Translations under genes and position numbers: made by a program
Part shown: positions 6,848 to 15,068 of the stretch, in pieces
Layout: every line of letters begins with the position of its first letter
How positions within the stretch are numbered: the first letter of the stretch is position 1
Notes under the pieces: generated by a model
Database searches by the model: none
The model's input: only the letters and a program-made list of their open reading frames with translations
Told to the model about the DNA's origin: nothing
Virus record (IMG/VR): IMGVR_UViG_3300035701_000273
Coordinates: 1 to 25,034 of that record
Source of the DNA: a virus
Length of the DNA stretch: 25,034 nt
Reading direction: 5' to 3' (one strand)

Positions 6848-8394
6848 TTCGGCATCAGATCTCCATTTGCGTCCACTTCCCAGCTCGGGTCCTCATAGAC
6901 GTCCATGCAGGGCATGAGGTCCCCGTACTGGTCAACCTCCCACATCCCGGGGGGTGCATTCGTGCCTGGGGTCCCTGGGGTTCCCTGTGAACCCGGGTCC
7001 CCTTGATCGCCCTTCGCGCCGGGCGTACCCGGATCTCCCTGATCACCCTTCGAGCCCGGGGAGCCCGGTACTCCTTGGATCCCCTGGTCGCCCGGATATC
7101 CCTGGGGACCGGGATTGCCCTGATCACCCTTCGCACCTGGAGCCCCGTCCTCTCCGGGGGGACCTTCATCCCCTGGGACACCTTGAATCCCCTGCGCACC
7201 CGGGACTCCATCCTGACCAGGGACTCCTGGGACCCCCTGCTCACCCGGTACCCCTTGGGGACCGGCCTCCCCTGGGTCCCCCTTCAGACCGTGCTCTCCC
7301 TGAAGACCCCGTTCTCCTGGGGAGCCCGCCGGCCCTGGCTCGCCCGGATCGCCCTTGTCGCCCTTGTCGCCCTTGTCACCCTGTCCCGTACTGGGAGTTC
7401 CGGTGACACCCACAGCGACCCCGGTGGGGAAGATCTGGTGCCAGTCGATGCCAGTATGGTATGAGAGGGTATTTCCGGTCGCCCAGAAATCTCCCTCTCC
7501 GGAGTCGGGAGGACTCTCCACTCCGAACGCCATCCATGCCTTTTTCCATCTGGAGTCCCCGGCCTCCGAGAAGGCTTCCCTGAGGGACTCTGAGGGGCTC
7601 GAGGGGACGTAGATCCCCCAGCTGCACCTACAGTTAGGATGGCTCTCCTGATCCACTTCCGCAGCCTGCTCAAAGGTGTAGATCCCCGGACCCCATCCGT
7701 TGTCCCTCTCGGCCCACTCCCGGCACTGGTCGCACACGAGCTCATCGTTGGCGGCGATCCTCTCGAGGAGCTCGGCCCCGGCGGCCTTATACCGGGTGCG
7801 GACACCCACGTTGACGGCCCGCATGGTCTCCGTACGGACCATCGCGGAGGCCCTCACGATCCCCACGTCATCCACGTTCCGGACGATATCTCTGGCGACA
7901 TCCCCGAACTTCGCATTGTTGATGACGCCGTCCGTGATGGTTCGCATAATCTTGGCGCTCGTGGCTTCCGTGATCCCCTTGAGGCCCGCAAGGGAACGGT
8001 CCTTCAGGACCTGGATGAGCTTCTGGTCTCTGGGTCCCGCCCCCAGGATGATCCCGAAGCCCTTCCCCTTCAGCTCCTCGTTCGCGAACTTCTGCCCCTG
8101 CGAGTACGCCTCCGGGATGGCCTTCCAGAGATGGTCCTGCCCGGGCACGAGGACCTTCACGAACGCGGCCTGCGCGAGATATCCCATGATGGCGTTCGTG
8201 TTGATGATGTACGCGGCCGGGGTGGCCTCCCTGAGGGACTCCCCACCCTGGGTGAAGAAGCTCTGCTGGTCCAGGACCCTCACGGCCTCCTGCTTGAAGT
8301 CCTCAAAGAGGGCCGTGATCTTCTTATCGAGCTTCTCGTAGAGGGGTTCTGCCGCAGTGGGGTCCCGCTTCCGGCGCTCGCTGTAGAGTTTCAT
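6844..8394 (-). CDS. MuF-type head morphogenesis protein with a collagen-like tail
   Basis: 516 residues. Residues ~1-260 form a MuF (SPP1 gp7-like) head protein, ending in the hallmark LVCDQCREWAERDNG (219-233) and SHPNCRCSWG (251-260), the CxxC...HPNCRC signature of this family, which binds portal and acts in head assembly. Residues ~280-335 are a Trp/Gly-rich linker domain. Residues 339-479 are 47 uninterrupted Gly-X-Y triplets rich in GDK, GDP, GVP and GDQ, predicted to form a collagen triple helix. The C-terminus holds two copies of WEVD..GDLMP. It overlaps both neighbours by 4 nt. MuF proteins normally end near the Cys/His motif, so the collagen fusion is unusual and suggests a projecting or trimerising appendage on the head or neck. 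MuF identity is solid; the extension's role is inferred. Confidence 0.85.
   Translation of the reverse strand: MKLYSERRKRDPTAAEPLYEKLDKKITALFEDFKQEAVRVLDQQSFFTQGGESLREATPAAYIINTNAIMGYLAQAAFVKVLVPGQDHLWKAIPEAYSQGQKFANEELKGKGFGIILGAGPRDQKLIQVLKDRSLAGLKGITEATSAKIMRTITDGVINNAKFGDVARDIVRNVDDVGIVRASAMVRTETMRAVNVGVRTRYKAAGAELLERIAANDELVCDQCREWAERDNGWGPGIYTFEQAAEVDQESHPNCRCSWGIYVPSSPSESLREAFSEAGDSRWKKAWMAFGVESPPDSGEGDFWATGNTLSYHTGIDWHQIFPTGVAVGVTGTPSTGQGDKGDKGDKGDPGEPGPAGSPGERGLQGEHGLKGDPGEAGPQGVPGEQGVPGVPGQDGVPGAQGIQGVPGDEGPPGEDGAPGAKGDQGNPGPQGYPGDQGIQGVPGSPGSKGDQGDPGTPGAKGDQGDPGSQGTPGTPGTNAPPGMWEVDQYGDLMPCMDVYEDPSWEVDANGDLMPK
6958..7380 (-). repeat. Collagen-like Gly-X-Y array, 47 triplets
   Basis: The Gly periodicity is unbroken from residue 339 to 479 of the MuF protein. 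Triplets are dominated by GDK, GDP, GEP, GVP, GDQ and GIQ. The DNA is correspondingly repetitive (runs of GGN-CCN-type codons), so the array could expand or contract by recombination and may be mis-assembled in short-read data. Confidence 0.9.
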
Positions 8395-8990
8395 GACTTG
8401 ACCAGATCCCCATAGGTTTCCTGAGTCGCCCTCTGCAGTCCTTCAAGGATAGGATGTAGAGGTGCGAGATCCGGGTTTCCCAGCCAGAGTTTTATCCACC
8501 GTCCCATGTCCTTGACCTGTTGTCGGAAGAGAATCTCCTCCCGGGTGCCCGGGAAGGGAAACTGTTTCTTGATATCGAAGAGTTGCGAGGTGGTCTGGGA
8601 GGGTTTCTCTTTGGGTTTTATCTCCCCCTCTTCCCTTGATATGGGTGGTTTTGTGGGTGGGTTCGCCTGCATCTGCTTTACCACCCGGACCAGATCGGGC
8701 CCCGGAGTTGTTCCACCACGGGCAGTTAAGAGAATCCCCTTAACTTCTTGGGCGGAAAGTTGCTGCCCGGATTTGATCTTCTCTTCCGTCGTGGCGAGTG
8801 CCCGATCCAAAACCTCTTTATCTCGTTCCTTCGCAAGAACGAGCACCGCATCGGTCGCCAATTGAGAAATGTTTCCCGGGTGTTCATCTGTGAATTTCAG
8901 GGCCTGCTTGACTTTCCGCACTGCCGACGGAGTGAGATCACAATATTCAGCAGCTTCATCGATATGTTCACGGCACCATTGATTTCTCAT
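8391..8990 (-). CDS. Putative HTH/ParB-like protein between portal and MuF genes
   Basis: 199 residues when started at the ATG at 8990, which overlaps the preceding stop (ATGA). Sequence upstream of that ATG in the same frame is a shadow of the preceding Cys-rich gene. The N-terminal ~85 residues are helix-rich and resemble a DNA-binding helical domain of the ParB/KorB type (a DLTPSAVRKVKQALKF segment, then ISQLATDAVLVLAKERDKE and an LSAQEVKGIL helix). A Pro/Lys-rich linker (~110-150) and a helical C-terminus (~155-199) follow. Location inside the packaging/portal operon is odd for a partition protein, so a packaging or head-assembly DNA-binding role may fit better. The family assignment is tentative. 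Confidence 0.5.
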   Translation of the reverse strand: MRNQWCREHIDEAAEYCDLTPSAVRKVKQALKFTDEHPGNISQLATDAVLVLAKERDKEVLDRALATTEEKIKSGQQLSAQEVKGILLTARGGTTPGPDLVRVVKQMQANPPTKPPISREEGEIKPKEKPSQTTSQLFDIKKQFPFPGTREEILFRQQVKDMGRWIKLWLGNPDLAPLHPILEGLQRATQETYGDLVKS

Positions 8991-9199
8991 GGATTCTTTC
9001 CTCCTTTCCCGGGTTTCTTCTTCTCGGGCTCCTTCCCGGGGACGCCGGGCTCCACGTAGGAAGCGCAGCCAATGATGGACGTGACGCCTTCGATCATCCT
9101 GGAGATCCCCTCCACGTGCTGGGTCTGCTCGTACTGGATCGCGGGGCACTCGCTCTTCTGGTGGATCTGGCACCCATTGAGGCAGTTCTGGGAGTGCAT
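8987..9199 (-). CDS. 70-residue Cys-rich protein, unknown function
   Basis: Starts MHSQNCLNGCQIHQKSECP, giving closely spaced Cys (C6, C10, C18) and nearby His residues, with a further Cys near residue 45 and a Lys/Pro/Gly-rich basic tail (GKEPEKKKPGKGGKNP). A small metal-binding module is possible. Its ATG at 9199 overlaps the portal stop (TAATG) and its stop overlaps the next ATG, so it is translationally coupled to portal. No family recognised. Confidence 0.65.
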   Translation of the reverse strand: MHSQNCLNGCQIHQKSECPAIQYEQTQHVEGISRMIEGVTSIIGCASYVEPGVPGKEPEKKKPGKGGKNP

Positions 9200-10881
9200 T
9201 ATGTTCCCTCCTCGGGCGGGAAGAGCACCGGGAGGCGGGCCCTTACCCTCTCGGGGGTCTCCACGACCGCCATCGAGTCCATCCCGGAGGCCACCATGAA
9301 TGCCGCGAGCTGCCTCGCGATCTCGGCCTGCGTCTGCAGGACGGACTCTCCATCCGGGAAGAGCCCCTTCAGGAGCACCTCGGGGTTCTCCACGTTGAGC
9401 GCCTGCAGGACCTGGCGGGCGACCGTCCTGAGGTCCATCGTCCCCGCGAGGGGCTTCGCATCCAGGGTGGCCCCCAGGATGACGGCCTGCATGGTCTGGA
9501 GGACGTCGTGCTCCAGGAGGGGCGGGAACCTCACGGTGGTCGTCCTGGGGATGTCCCCTGTGGGGTCCTTCATGGTGAGCACCCAGGTGGTTTCACCCGT
9601 GAGGGGATCCTCTTCTTCCCTCCCCTCGAGGGGCCCGTTGGGGGCCTTGATGGCCTGATCGATCACGTACTGGAGGATCTGATCCCAGACGTCCCTCCAG
9701 AGCTGCTGCCGGTTCCGGAACTGCAACTCGAGAGGACGCTCCATGGCCTTCGCGGTCGCGAGGTTTCCCGTACTTGGGTCCCCCGCGAGGATCTGCTCGG
9801 GGATCCCCGAGCTGGACGCGACCATCAGGAGGAGGCGCCGGCTGTCATCTGCACTCGTGGTGGCGCCCTGTGTGCGGATCGTTTCGAGCTTCACACCCTC
9901 GGAGGCGATCAGGGTACTCCCCACGGGGCGGTACCTCGTGGAGAGCTCCGTGAGCTCCGCGGTCTCGGCGGTGTTGGGATTCGTCTTCGCGAGGAGAGAC
10001 TCGATACGGGCCTTGGCGGCCGCCACGGACTTCGCGCCCCCCTTGGTGGTGAGGGAAAACGCGAACCTCGCGTACGCCTCCACGAGTTTCGACCAGTTCT
10101 CGAGGAACTTCTTGTAGGCCATTGCCCAGTCAAGGGCCGCGTAGATCTCGCTGACCCCGAAGTGCATGTCCGGAAGGCAGTTCGTCTTGACGTGGGAGAG
10201 GGGTATGTCCCAGAGCACCTTTATCCCCCCGATCTGCTCGGGCTTCTCCTGGGGATTGTACTTCCAGTCCGGGTGGAAGACCTGCTGCATGGAGCCCACA
10301 ACGTACCCGGTAGTGGTGTTGAAGTCGTTCCGGATGTATCCCCGCCGGTACAGCTGGGGCTCGTTGCGGTCGTCGGGGTTCGTGATGATCTCCGTGATCT
10401 CCGAGAACGGAACGGACCTCACAAGGACCCTCCCCGTGTCGGGGTTCGTGAAGAACGCCAGGAAGAGGTTCCCGCTCAGATGGAGAGCTCTCTCGTTCTG
10501 GATCCACGCCTGGTGCGAGGTCAGCGCGGCAAGGTTCTTCTGGTCCTTCAGGAACCTCTGCACGACCTTATCCACCTCGGGATGGTCCCCCTTGAGGGTC
10601 ATGCCCTGTGCGAACACGTAGAGCGCCTGCACTTCAACGGCCCGCCTGATGAGGGGGTTCTTGAGCCAGTAAATCCTCCCCAGGTCGTAGAGCGTATTGA
10701 GGGCCTGCTTCGAGAGTTCCCTTCCCTCCCCGCCGAAGATCGTGATCCATCCTTGCTCGTGAAGCTGCTGCTCAAGCGCGGCGAGCGTCTCCTCGAGGAG
10801 CCCCTCGTTGTTGAGGCTCGAGGAGAGAGCGATCCGGAGACCCTGGATCTGCTCCTGGGTTGTGAGTTTCTTCTTTGTCAT
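9199..10881 (-). CDS. Portal protein
   Basis: 560 residues. Position directly after the large terminase and before MuF, plus length and composition, identify the dodecameric portal through which DNA is packaged and where the neck attaches. Portal-like features include an N-terminal 'LYDLGRIYWLKNPLIRRAVE' block (a path of helices), a central beta/helix region with a DNA-tunnel-like acidic/Gly-rich segment (ERALHLSGNLFLAFF), and the 'SSGIPEQILAGDPSTGNLATA' helix before a C-terminal helical part (QFRNRQQLWRDVWDQIL). The ATG at 10881 has an AAGGTG Shine-Dalgarno and lies 9 nt after the terminase stop. Confidence 0.85.
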   Translation of the reverse strand: MTKKKLTTQEQIQGLRIALSSSLNNEGLLEETLAALEQQLHEQGWITIFGGEGRELSKQALNTLYDLGRIYWLKNPLIRRAVEVQALYVFAQGMTLKGDHPEVDKVVQRFLKDQKNLAALTSHQAWIQNERALHLSGNLFLAFFTNPDTGRVLVRSVPFSEITEIITNPDDRNEPQLYRRGYIRNDFNTTTGYVVGSMQQVFHPDWKYNPQEKPEQIGGIKVLWDIPLSHVKTNCLPDMHFGVSEIYAALDWAMAYKKFLENWSKLVEAYARFAFSLTTKGGAKSVAAAKARIESLLAKTNPNTAETAELTELSTRYRPVGSTLIASEGVKLETIRTQGATTSADDSRRLLLMVASSSGIPEQILAGDPSTGNLATAKAMERPLELQFRNRQQLWRDVWDQILQYVIDQAIKAPNGPLEGREEEDPLTGETTWVLTMKDPTGDIPRTTTVRFPPLLEHDVLQTMQAVILGATLDAKPLAGTMDLRTVARQVLQALNVENPEVLLKGLFPDGESVLQTQAEIARQLAAFMVASGMDSMAVVETPERVRARLPVLFPPEEGT

Positions 10882-10890
10882 ATCTGCACC

Positions 10891-12363
10891 TTAAATGGGA
10901 CTGATCTGGTAGTCACTGTCATAGACGATAACTCCTTCCATTGGCCCCTCCTGCCCGAGGGTGAGGTCATAGAAGGCCCCGCTGAGGGTGTCGACGATAT
11001 CATCGTGGGCGCCGTTCGGGAAGGCTGCGACCTCGTCCAGGAAGACCCGGTTCCAGGACCCCCTCAGGAGGAGGACGTTCCCGGCCTCCGCGGCGGCCCT
11101 CACGGGGCGGGCCCGCTCCACCTTGGAACCCGTGCTGGGGTGCCCCGCGAAGTCAAATCCCATGAGGACCTTCTTCCGGAAGTGGTCGATGGTGTACTTC
11201 CCGGATGCCCCGGGTTCCTGCTCCATGCGGATTCGCATCCCGAGGCCCCGTTGGAGGTCCAGGATGGCGGTCTGCCTCACGAGGGCCTCCCCGCCCGCCG
11301 GGGAGAGGCGATCCCGGCGGACGTCGATTACGTACGCGATCCCGTCCTGGATGCCGAGTTGGAGACCCGTGGTCCAGTCCCCCTTCCCGGAGGAGGCCGC
11401 GAGATCCCAGCGGCGCTCCGCGAGGAGCCCCCGGGGGTAGTCGTCCACGATCCGGAACCATTCCCGCTTGAAGAGATTCCCCCCGGGGGGCGCGGGCTTC
11501 CCCTGGTAGAGGGCCGCCCAGAAGTAGCTCCCCACGGCGATCTTCTTCCTCTCGAGGACCTCCTGGGGGAACCTCACCGGCCAGAGGGCCTCGCCGGGCT
11601 GGCGCCCCAGCGGGTCCCCCGCCTCCGCGAGCGCCGGGAGATTGATGATCTCCCACTGCTCGCCGCCCTCCTGGTGCATCTCCTCGAGGAGCTTCCCCGA
11701 GAGGTCCTCCTCGTGCCAGCGGGTCTGGATGAGAATGATCGCCCCCCCGGGCTCGAGGCGCGTGTAGGCGGTGCTCTTGTACCACTCCCAGGCGGCCTCC
11801 CGGTAGGTGGGACTCGCGGCCTCCTCGGCGTTCTTGACGGGGTCGTCGATGATCAGGACGTCCGCGCCCTTCCCGGTGATGGGGCCCCGGACGCCCGCGG
11901 TGATCATCCCCCCTTGGTGCCCCTTGAGGTCCCAGCGATCTGCCGCGGAGCTGGTCTGGTCGACCCGGACTCGATCCCTGAAGAGGAGTCCGAACTCCTC
12001 CAGGACATCCCGGGCTCGGCGCCCCCACTGGGCCGCGAAGTCCGCCTCGTAGGAGCATAGGATGACGCGCCGATCCGGGAACGTCCCCAGGTACCACGCG
12101 GGGAAGTACCTCGAGATGAGTTCGGACTTTCCATGCCGGGGCGGAAGGTTCACCATCAGCCTGAGGAGGTCCCCGCGGGCAATCCTCATGAGGGCCTCGT
12201 TGATGAGGTCCAGGTGGGGGGCGTCCACCCACCGGTCCCTGCTCACGATCCCCGCGAAGTCCGCGGGCGTCCAGGACCGCGTGATGAACTGCAGCGCAGC
12301 CGCCCGATCCCGGGCATGGAGGGACATCCCGATGCGTTTCGGTCGACGCGCCACCATGCTCAT
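10891..12363 (-). CDS. Large terminase subunit (TerL), ATPase/nuclease
   Basis: 490 residues. The ATPase domain shows Walker A (PPRHGKS, 74-80), Walker B (VLIIDDP, 169-175) and the coupling motif ILIQTRWHEEDL (210-221). The C-terminal RNase H-fold nuclease domain shows candidate metal ligands D320 in RRWDLA, an EQEPG segment near 381, and HDDIVD at 453-458. The protein cuts concatemeric DNA and drives it through the portal. The start at 12363 overlaps the small terminase stop by 4 nt (ATGA). The full complement of motifs suggests it is functional. Confidence 0.95.
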   Translation of the reverse strand: MSMVARRPKRIGMSLHARDRAAALQFITRSWTPADFAGIVSRDRWVDAPHLDLINEALMRIARGDLLRLMVNLPPRHGKSELISRYFPAWYLGTFPDRRVILCSYEADFAAQWGRRARDVLEEFGLLFRDRVRVDQTSSAADRWDLKGHQGGMITAGVRGPITGKGADVLIIDDPVKNAEEAASPTYREAAWEWYKSTAYTRLEPGGAIILIQTRWHEEDLSGKLLEEMHQEGGEQWEIINLPALAEAGDPLGRQPGEALWPVRFPQEVLERKKIAVGSYFWAALYQGKPAPPGGNLFKREWFRIVDDYPRGLLAERRWDLAASSGKGDWTTGLQLGIQDGIAYVIDVRRDRLSPAGGEALVRQTAILDLQRGLGMRIRMEQEPGASGKYTIDHFRKKVLMGFDFAGHPSTGSKVERARPVRAAAEAGNVLLLRGSWNRVFLDEVAAFPNGAHDDIVDTLSGAFYDLTLGQEGPMEGVIVYDSDYQISPI

Positions 12364-12833
12364 CCCTTAGCCCTCTGGAGAATCCGGGTCACCCTCTGGA
12401 GGGCCTCCTCATCGGTCATCTCCAGGAGGGGTTTCCCGTCTGCGCCGGTGATCTCCCTGCCCTGGACGTCCCGCCATGCCTCCCGGTTGCGGTTCTTGAG
12501 CCAGAAGATGCACGCGGTGACGTCCGCCGCGACCTCCTTCTCGGTGACCTCTATACGCTCCTCGCCCTTCTTGCCCGATCTCATGACCCTCTTCTCGGTG
12601 TACGTGTATCCAAGGGCCCGCTTCCGGAGGGCATCCTCCACCTCGGAGTCCGCGATAAGCTTGTTCTCCCTTAGGGCGAGTCGCACCGCGTCAGAATCCC
12701 GCGTCCACCTGGAGAGGGTCCTCGTAGAGATCCCCAGATCGTGCGCGATCTGCTCGTTCGTGAGACCCCTCCGGGCAAGCGCCGCGATCGTCCTGGGGTG
12801 CTTCTCCACGTCATACTTGCTCTGGAAGGTCAC
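12360..12833 (-). CDS. Small terminase subunit (TerS)
   Basis: 157 residues. The N-terminal helix-turn-helix (GLTNEQIAHDLGISTRTLSRW) is typical of small terminases of tailed viruses that recognise the packaging site. The middle resembles an oligomerisation helix, then a characteristic 'FWLKNRNREAWRDV' motif and an 'ILQRAKG' C-terminus. It sits directly before TerL, with 4-nt overlaps to both TerL and the preceding mosaic gene. It would bind viral DNA and deliver it to TerL. Confidence 0.85.
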   Translation of the reverse strand: MTFQSKYDVEKHPRTIAALARRGLTNEQIAHDLGISTRTLSRWTRDSDAVRLALRENKLIADSEVEDALRKRALGYTYTEKRVMRSGKKGEERIEVTEKEVAADVTACIFWLKNRNREAWRDVQGREITGADGKPLLEMTDEEALQRVTRILQRAKG

Positions 12834-13375
12834 GGCACCAACTCCGGCTCCTTCCCGAAGGTATCCTTGTATCGCTGTAGCGTGACGGCGATATACTCCG
12901 GGGCGATCTCCATTCCTCGGCAGATCCGCCCGAGATTCTCACACGCGATTAGGGTGGTGCCGCTCCTGACGACTGCGACATGGTACCAGGTATTTAGGGA
13001 AATGGGGTCGGGAAAGTCCGCGAGATGCAGGACTCCGTTGACGATGACGTTCCAGAGCCAATGATACAACCGCACCCCTTTATCAAAGGAAGTCCATGCC
13101 AGCTCAGCATCAGCGAAGTTTCCTGTATTCTCCTTGTCCCAGACGATCCAACATCGTGACGGAGGAAGAAAATCAGTGAAATAATTCCCACCGAAAATAA
13201 TCTTATTCTTTATTTCTACTAGGATTGGAAAAAGCACCTTCATAGTATCGGTTGATTCGTCGCCCATGAGATCCTCCGCCTGCTCCTTCGGATGCTTGCG
13301 CCAATTCCGGGGGTTCGGGGCGAGCTTGCTGGGATCCGCGAGTCCCGTCCGGATGATGCGGTTCTTCCAGCTCAT
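12830..13375 (-). CDS. Mosaic ParB-like / adenine methyltransferase / LamG-like gene, probably catalytically dead
   Basis: 181 residues that look like a patchwork. Residues ~1-36 resemble the ParB-like N-terminus of ParB-methylase fusions (LAPNPRNWRKHPKEQ). Residues ~50-109 match the middle of a Dam-like adenine methyltransferase (IIFGGNYFTDFLPPSR, WIVWDKENTGNFADAEL). Residues ~110-143 look like part of a LamG/concanavalin-like domain (NTWYHVAVVRSGTTL). Residues ~144-181 resemble the methyltransferase C-terminal tail (LGRICRGMEIAPEYIAV). The SAM-binding DxxxGSG-type motif and a DPPY-type catalytic motif are both missing, so activity is unlikely. GC is much lower in part of it (44 G/C of 120 at 13141-13260, about 37%, against roughly 60% around it). 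The frame is intact and it overlaps TerS by 4 nt. Decay, recombination or an assembly chimera are all possible. Confidence 0.7.
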   Translation of the reverse strand: MSWKNRIIRTGLADPSKLAPNPRNWRKHPKEQAEDLMGDESTDTMKVLFPILVEIKNKIIFGGNYFTDFLPPSRCWIVWDKENTGNFADAELAWTSFDKGVRLYHWLWNVIVNGVLHLADFPDPISLNTWYHVAVVRSGTTLIACENLGRICRGMEIAPEYIAVTLQRYKDTFGKEPELVP

Positions 13376-13560
13376 AGCGAGACCCGGACCACTATCTTCC
13401 GCAGATCCTCCACGGCCTCGAGCGCCAGGGCCTCCTTGTAGGGCCTCCGGTGCTTTCGGCAGATATTATAGGCTCTCTGATAGTCATTGGTGCCCGATCT
13501 GAAGGGGATCCCCAGTGTGGAGGGGGCCCCTGGGTGTCTCATGCCGTCATTTCCATTCAT
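13372..13560 (-). CDS. 62-residue protein, unknown function
   Basis: Ends in a basic, helical region (SGTNDYQRAYNICRKHRRPY and EDLRKIVVRVSL) with one Cys; the N-terminus is Gly/Pro-rich (MNGNDGMRHPGAPSTLG). I prefer the ATG at 13560 because an AAGGAA Shine-Dalgarno lies about 8 nt upstream. An in-frame ATG at 13578 lacks one but would add six residues. It overlaps the mosaic gene by 4 nt. A small nucleic-acid-binding role is possible, but no family is recognised. Confidence 0.5.
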   Translation of the reverse strand: MNGNDGMRHPGAPSTLGIPFRSGTNDYQRAYNICRKHRRPYKEALALEAVEDLRKIVVRVSL

Positions 13561-13628
13561 GAGTGGTGATTCCTTCATGGACGGGCCCCGGGTGGGGTGA
13601 ACCACGCGCAGCAGCGCCCCGCGGGAGG

Positions 13629-13642
13629 AGCCCCCCGGGGGG
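13629..13642. repeat. CCCCCC-GGGGGG palindrome within an interrupted inverted repeat
   Basis: A perfect 12-bp palindrome (CCCCCCGGGGGG, 13631-13642) is flanked at 13623-13627 and 13646-13650 by a matching GGGAG/CTCCC pair, separated by unpaired trinucleotides. It lies in the 13561-13694 gap between the peptidase-like gene and the 62-residue gene. It could fold into a strong RNA hairpin or be a protein site, but may also be chance in GC-rich sequence. Confidence 0.35.
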
Positions 13643-13694
13643 AGTCTCCCTTCGCGGCCGTCCGCATGATTTCGGGCGCGGGGCCCAGGTGGGA

Positions 13695-15056
13695 TTACTT
13701 CCTGAACCAAGACCGGATCCACTCCAAGATACTCTCGAGGAGTCCCTTCTGGGGCTCCTGGGGGGGCGTCGGTTCCGGTGGGATGATGGTGATCGGGAGG
13801 GGACCTTCCTTGTCGAGCAGGTAGTTCTGGGTCACGTTGAGGTTGTTGTACTCGATGGCCTCCGCGAAGATCTCGAAGGGGACGTTCTTCCTGACCCACA
13901 CCGGGAGGGACTCTCCGGGTTTTACAGTCCCGATAAACTGCCGGCCGTTATACGAGAGCCGGGTCAGATAGAGGTTCGCGTACAGGTTACAGGTCAGGGT
14001 GACCTTGATATTCTCCTCCCTGTACCGTTTCGCCTCGTCCGCCCCCAGGGGGATGAAGCAGTCCAGGCGCGCCGCCAGCCAGTACTCGTACGTGGTACCC
14101 CCCATGAGGACCCTAGGGGCCTTCGGGCCCGTGGGGATCCCCGTGAAGCCCACCCAGGAGATCGGCTTCCGGAACCCCCTCCGGTTCCAGCCTGTGAAGA
14201 TCTCCGAGTGCGCGCCGATCTTCTGCAGGTCCGTGAGGGGCCTCGGGTACCATCCGTCCCCGCCTTCCATCTGGATAAAGTTCTCGTACACGGCCTCCGA
14301 AATCGCCACCCAGCCACGCTCCATGATGGCTCTCTTCATGAGCTCAATCTGGTTCCCATCCGGGGGGAGCTCCGCGAACCCATGGAGCCGGTGGAGGATC
14401 CGAGTCTGCTCGATGTCCTGGAGGTGGTCCTGGGGGGGCTGGACATTCACGCACCGGGAGTCCTGTGCGGTCGCCCACTGGCGTTCGAAGCAGTGCCCTC
14501 GCTTGACCCAGTTCTTCAGGACCGCGATCGTGTACCCCCCCATGGGGGCCGTAACGTGTCCCTCGAGGCGTCCCTCCTGGTAGAGACCCTCCGAGGAGGC
14601 CGTGATCTCGAAGCCCGTACTGTGCAGGACCCCATTGGGGTCCAGGACATTCTCCCGGTACTGGGCGCGGTCCTCCTCCGTGGGACGTTCTCCCGTGACA
14701 CGCATGTGCTCTAGGTCGGCCCCAAAGCGGGGATTCGCCCCGGTGCAGATCCCTCTCCCGCCACCCTGGTTCCCGGGGGCGAGCTCCACCACAAGGGGGT
14801 TATCGTACTCCTCCGGGAGAGGGGCGAGTCCCTCCAGGGGGGGGGCCTTAAAGGGCCACGCGGTGGCCTTCACGGTCGGGAGCGGATCCAGGGCGACCTT
14901 GAGGGTCATGGTATCTCCTGCGAAGATCAGGTACTGCTTGATCTCGAGGAGTGCCCCCCAGAGAACGGAGTATGGGATCCCCATCTCGGGCGCTAGGTTG
15001 GAGATCGAGATGGGACCCCGCTTGAGGCGGAGCCAGAGTTGGTCCCTGAGGTCCAT
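13695..15056 (-). CDS. Putative papain-like peptidase with N-terminal winged-helix-like domain
   Basis: 453 residues. Residues ~5-55 resemble a winged helix (ISISNLAPEMGIPYSVLWGAL then a short beta-wing). Residues ~85-340 show a papain-like pattern: GNQGGGRGICTG with a candidate nucleophile C104 following a Gln, then IELMKRAIMERGWVAI and YENFIQ in the order typical of C1 peptidases, and GAHSEIFTGW with a candidate catalytic H283. The C-terminus is Pro-rich followed by an amphipathic helix (LLESILEWIRSWFRK). With the membrane protein just upstream it could be a lysis enzyme, or alternatively a virion-associated protease. Shine-Dalgarno GAGAGG precedes the ATG. The active-site assignment is by eye and uncertain. 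Confidence 0.55.
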   Translation of the reverse strand: MDLRDQLWLRLKRGPISISNLAPEMGIPYSVLWGALLEIKQYLIFAGDTMTLKVALDPLPTVKATAWPFKAPPLEGLAPLPEEYDNPLVVELAPGNQGGGRGICTGANPRFGADLEHMRVTGERPTEEDRAQYRENVLDPNGVLHSTGFEITASSEGLYQEGRLEGHVTAPMGGYTIAVLKNWVKRGHCFERQWATAQDSRCVNVQPPQDHLQDIEQTRILHRLHGFAELPPDGNQIELMKRAIMERGWVAISEAVYENFIQMEGGDGWYPRPLTDLQKIGAHSEIFTGWNRRGFRKPISWVGFTGIPTGPKAPRVLMGGTTYEYWLAARLDCFIPLGADEAKRYREENIKVTLTCNLYANLYLTRLSYNGRQFIGTVKPGESLPVWVRKNVPFEIFAEAIEYNNLNVTQNYLLDKEGPLPITIIPPEPTPPQEPQKGLLESILEWIRSWFRK

Positions 15057-15068
15057 CGGGATCCTCTC

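Noticed and set aside
5843-7380. Tandem repeats considered as a CRISPR array
   Set aside because: The repeats are protein-coding with no constant repeat separated by unique spacers.
6954-7464. Pro-rich + strand frames opposite the collagen array
   Set aside because: They are antisense images of the Gly-X-Y codons.
9508-12060. An 850-codon open frame on the + strand
   Set aside because: It lies opposite portal and large terminase, whose motifs are clear, and its Gly/Leu/Pro/Arg-rich product is a typical antisense shadow in GC-rich DNA.
13575-13667. A 30-codon frame that overlaps a possible start at 13578
   Set aside because: No Shine-Dalgarno, biased composition due to the C6G6 palindrome, and no recognisable feature; kept only as a possibility.
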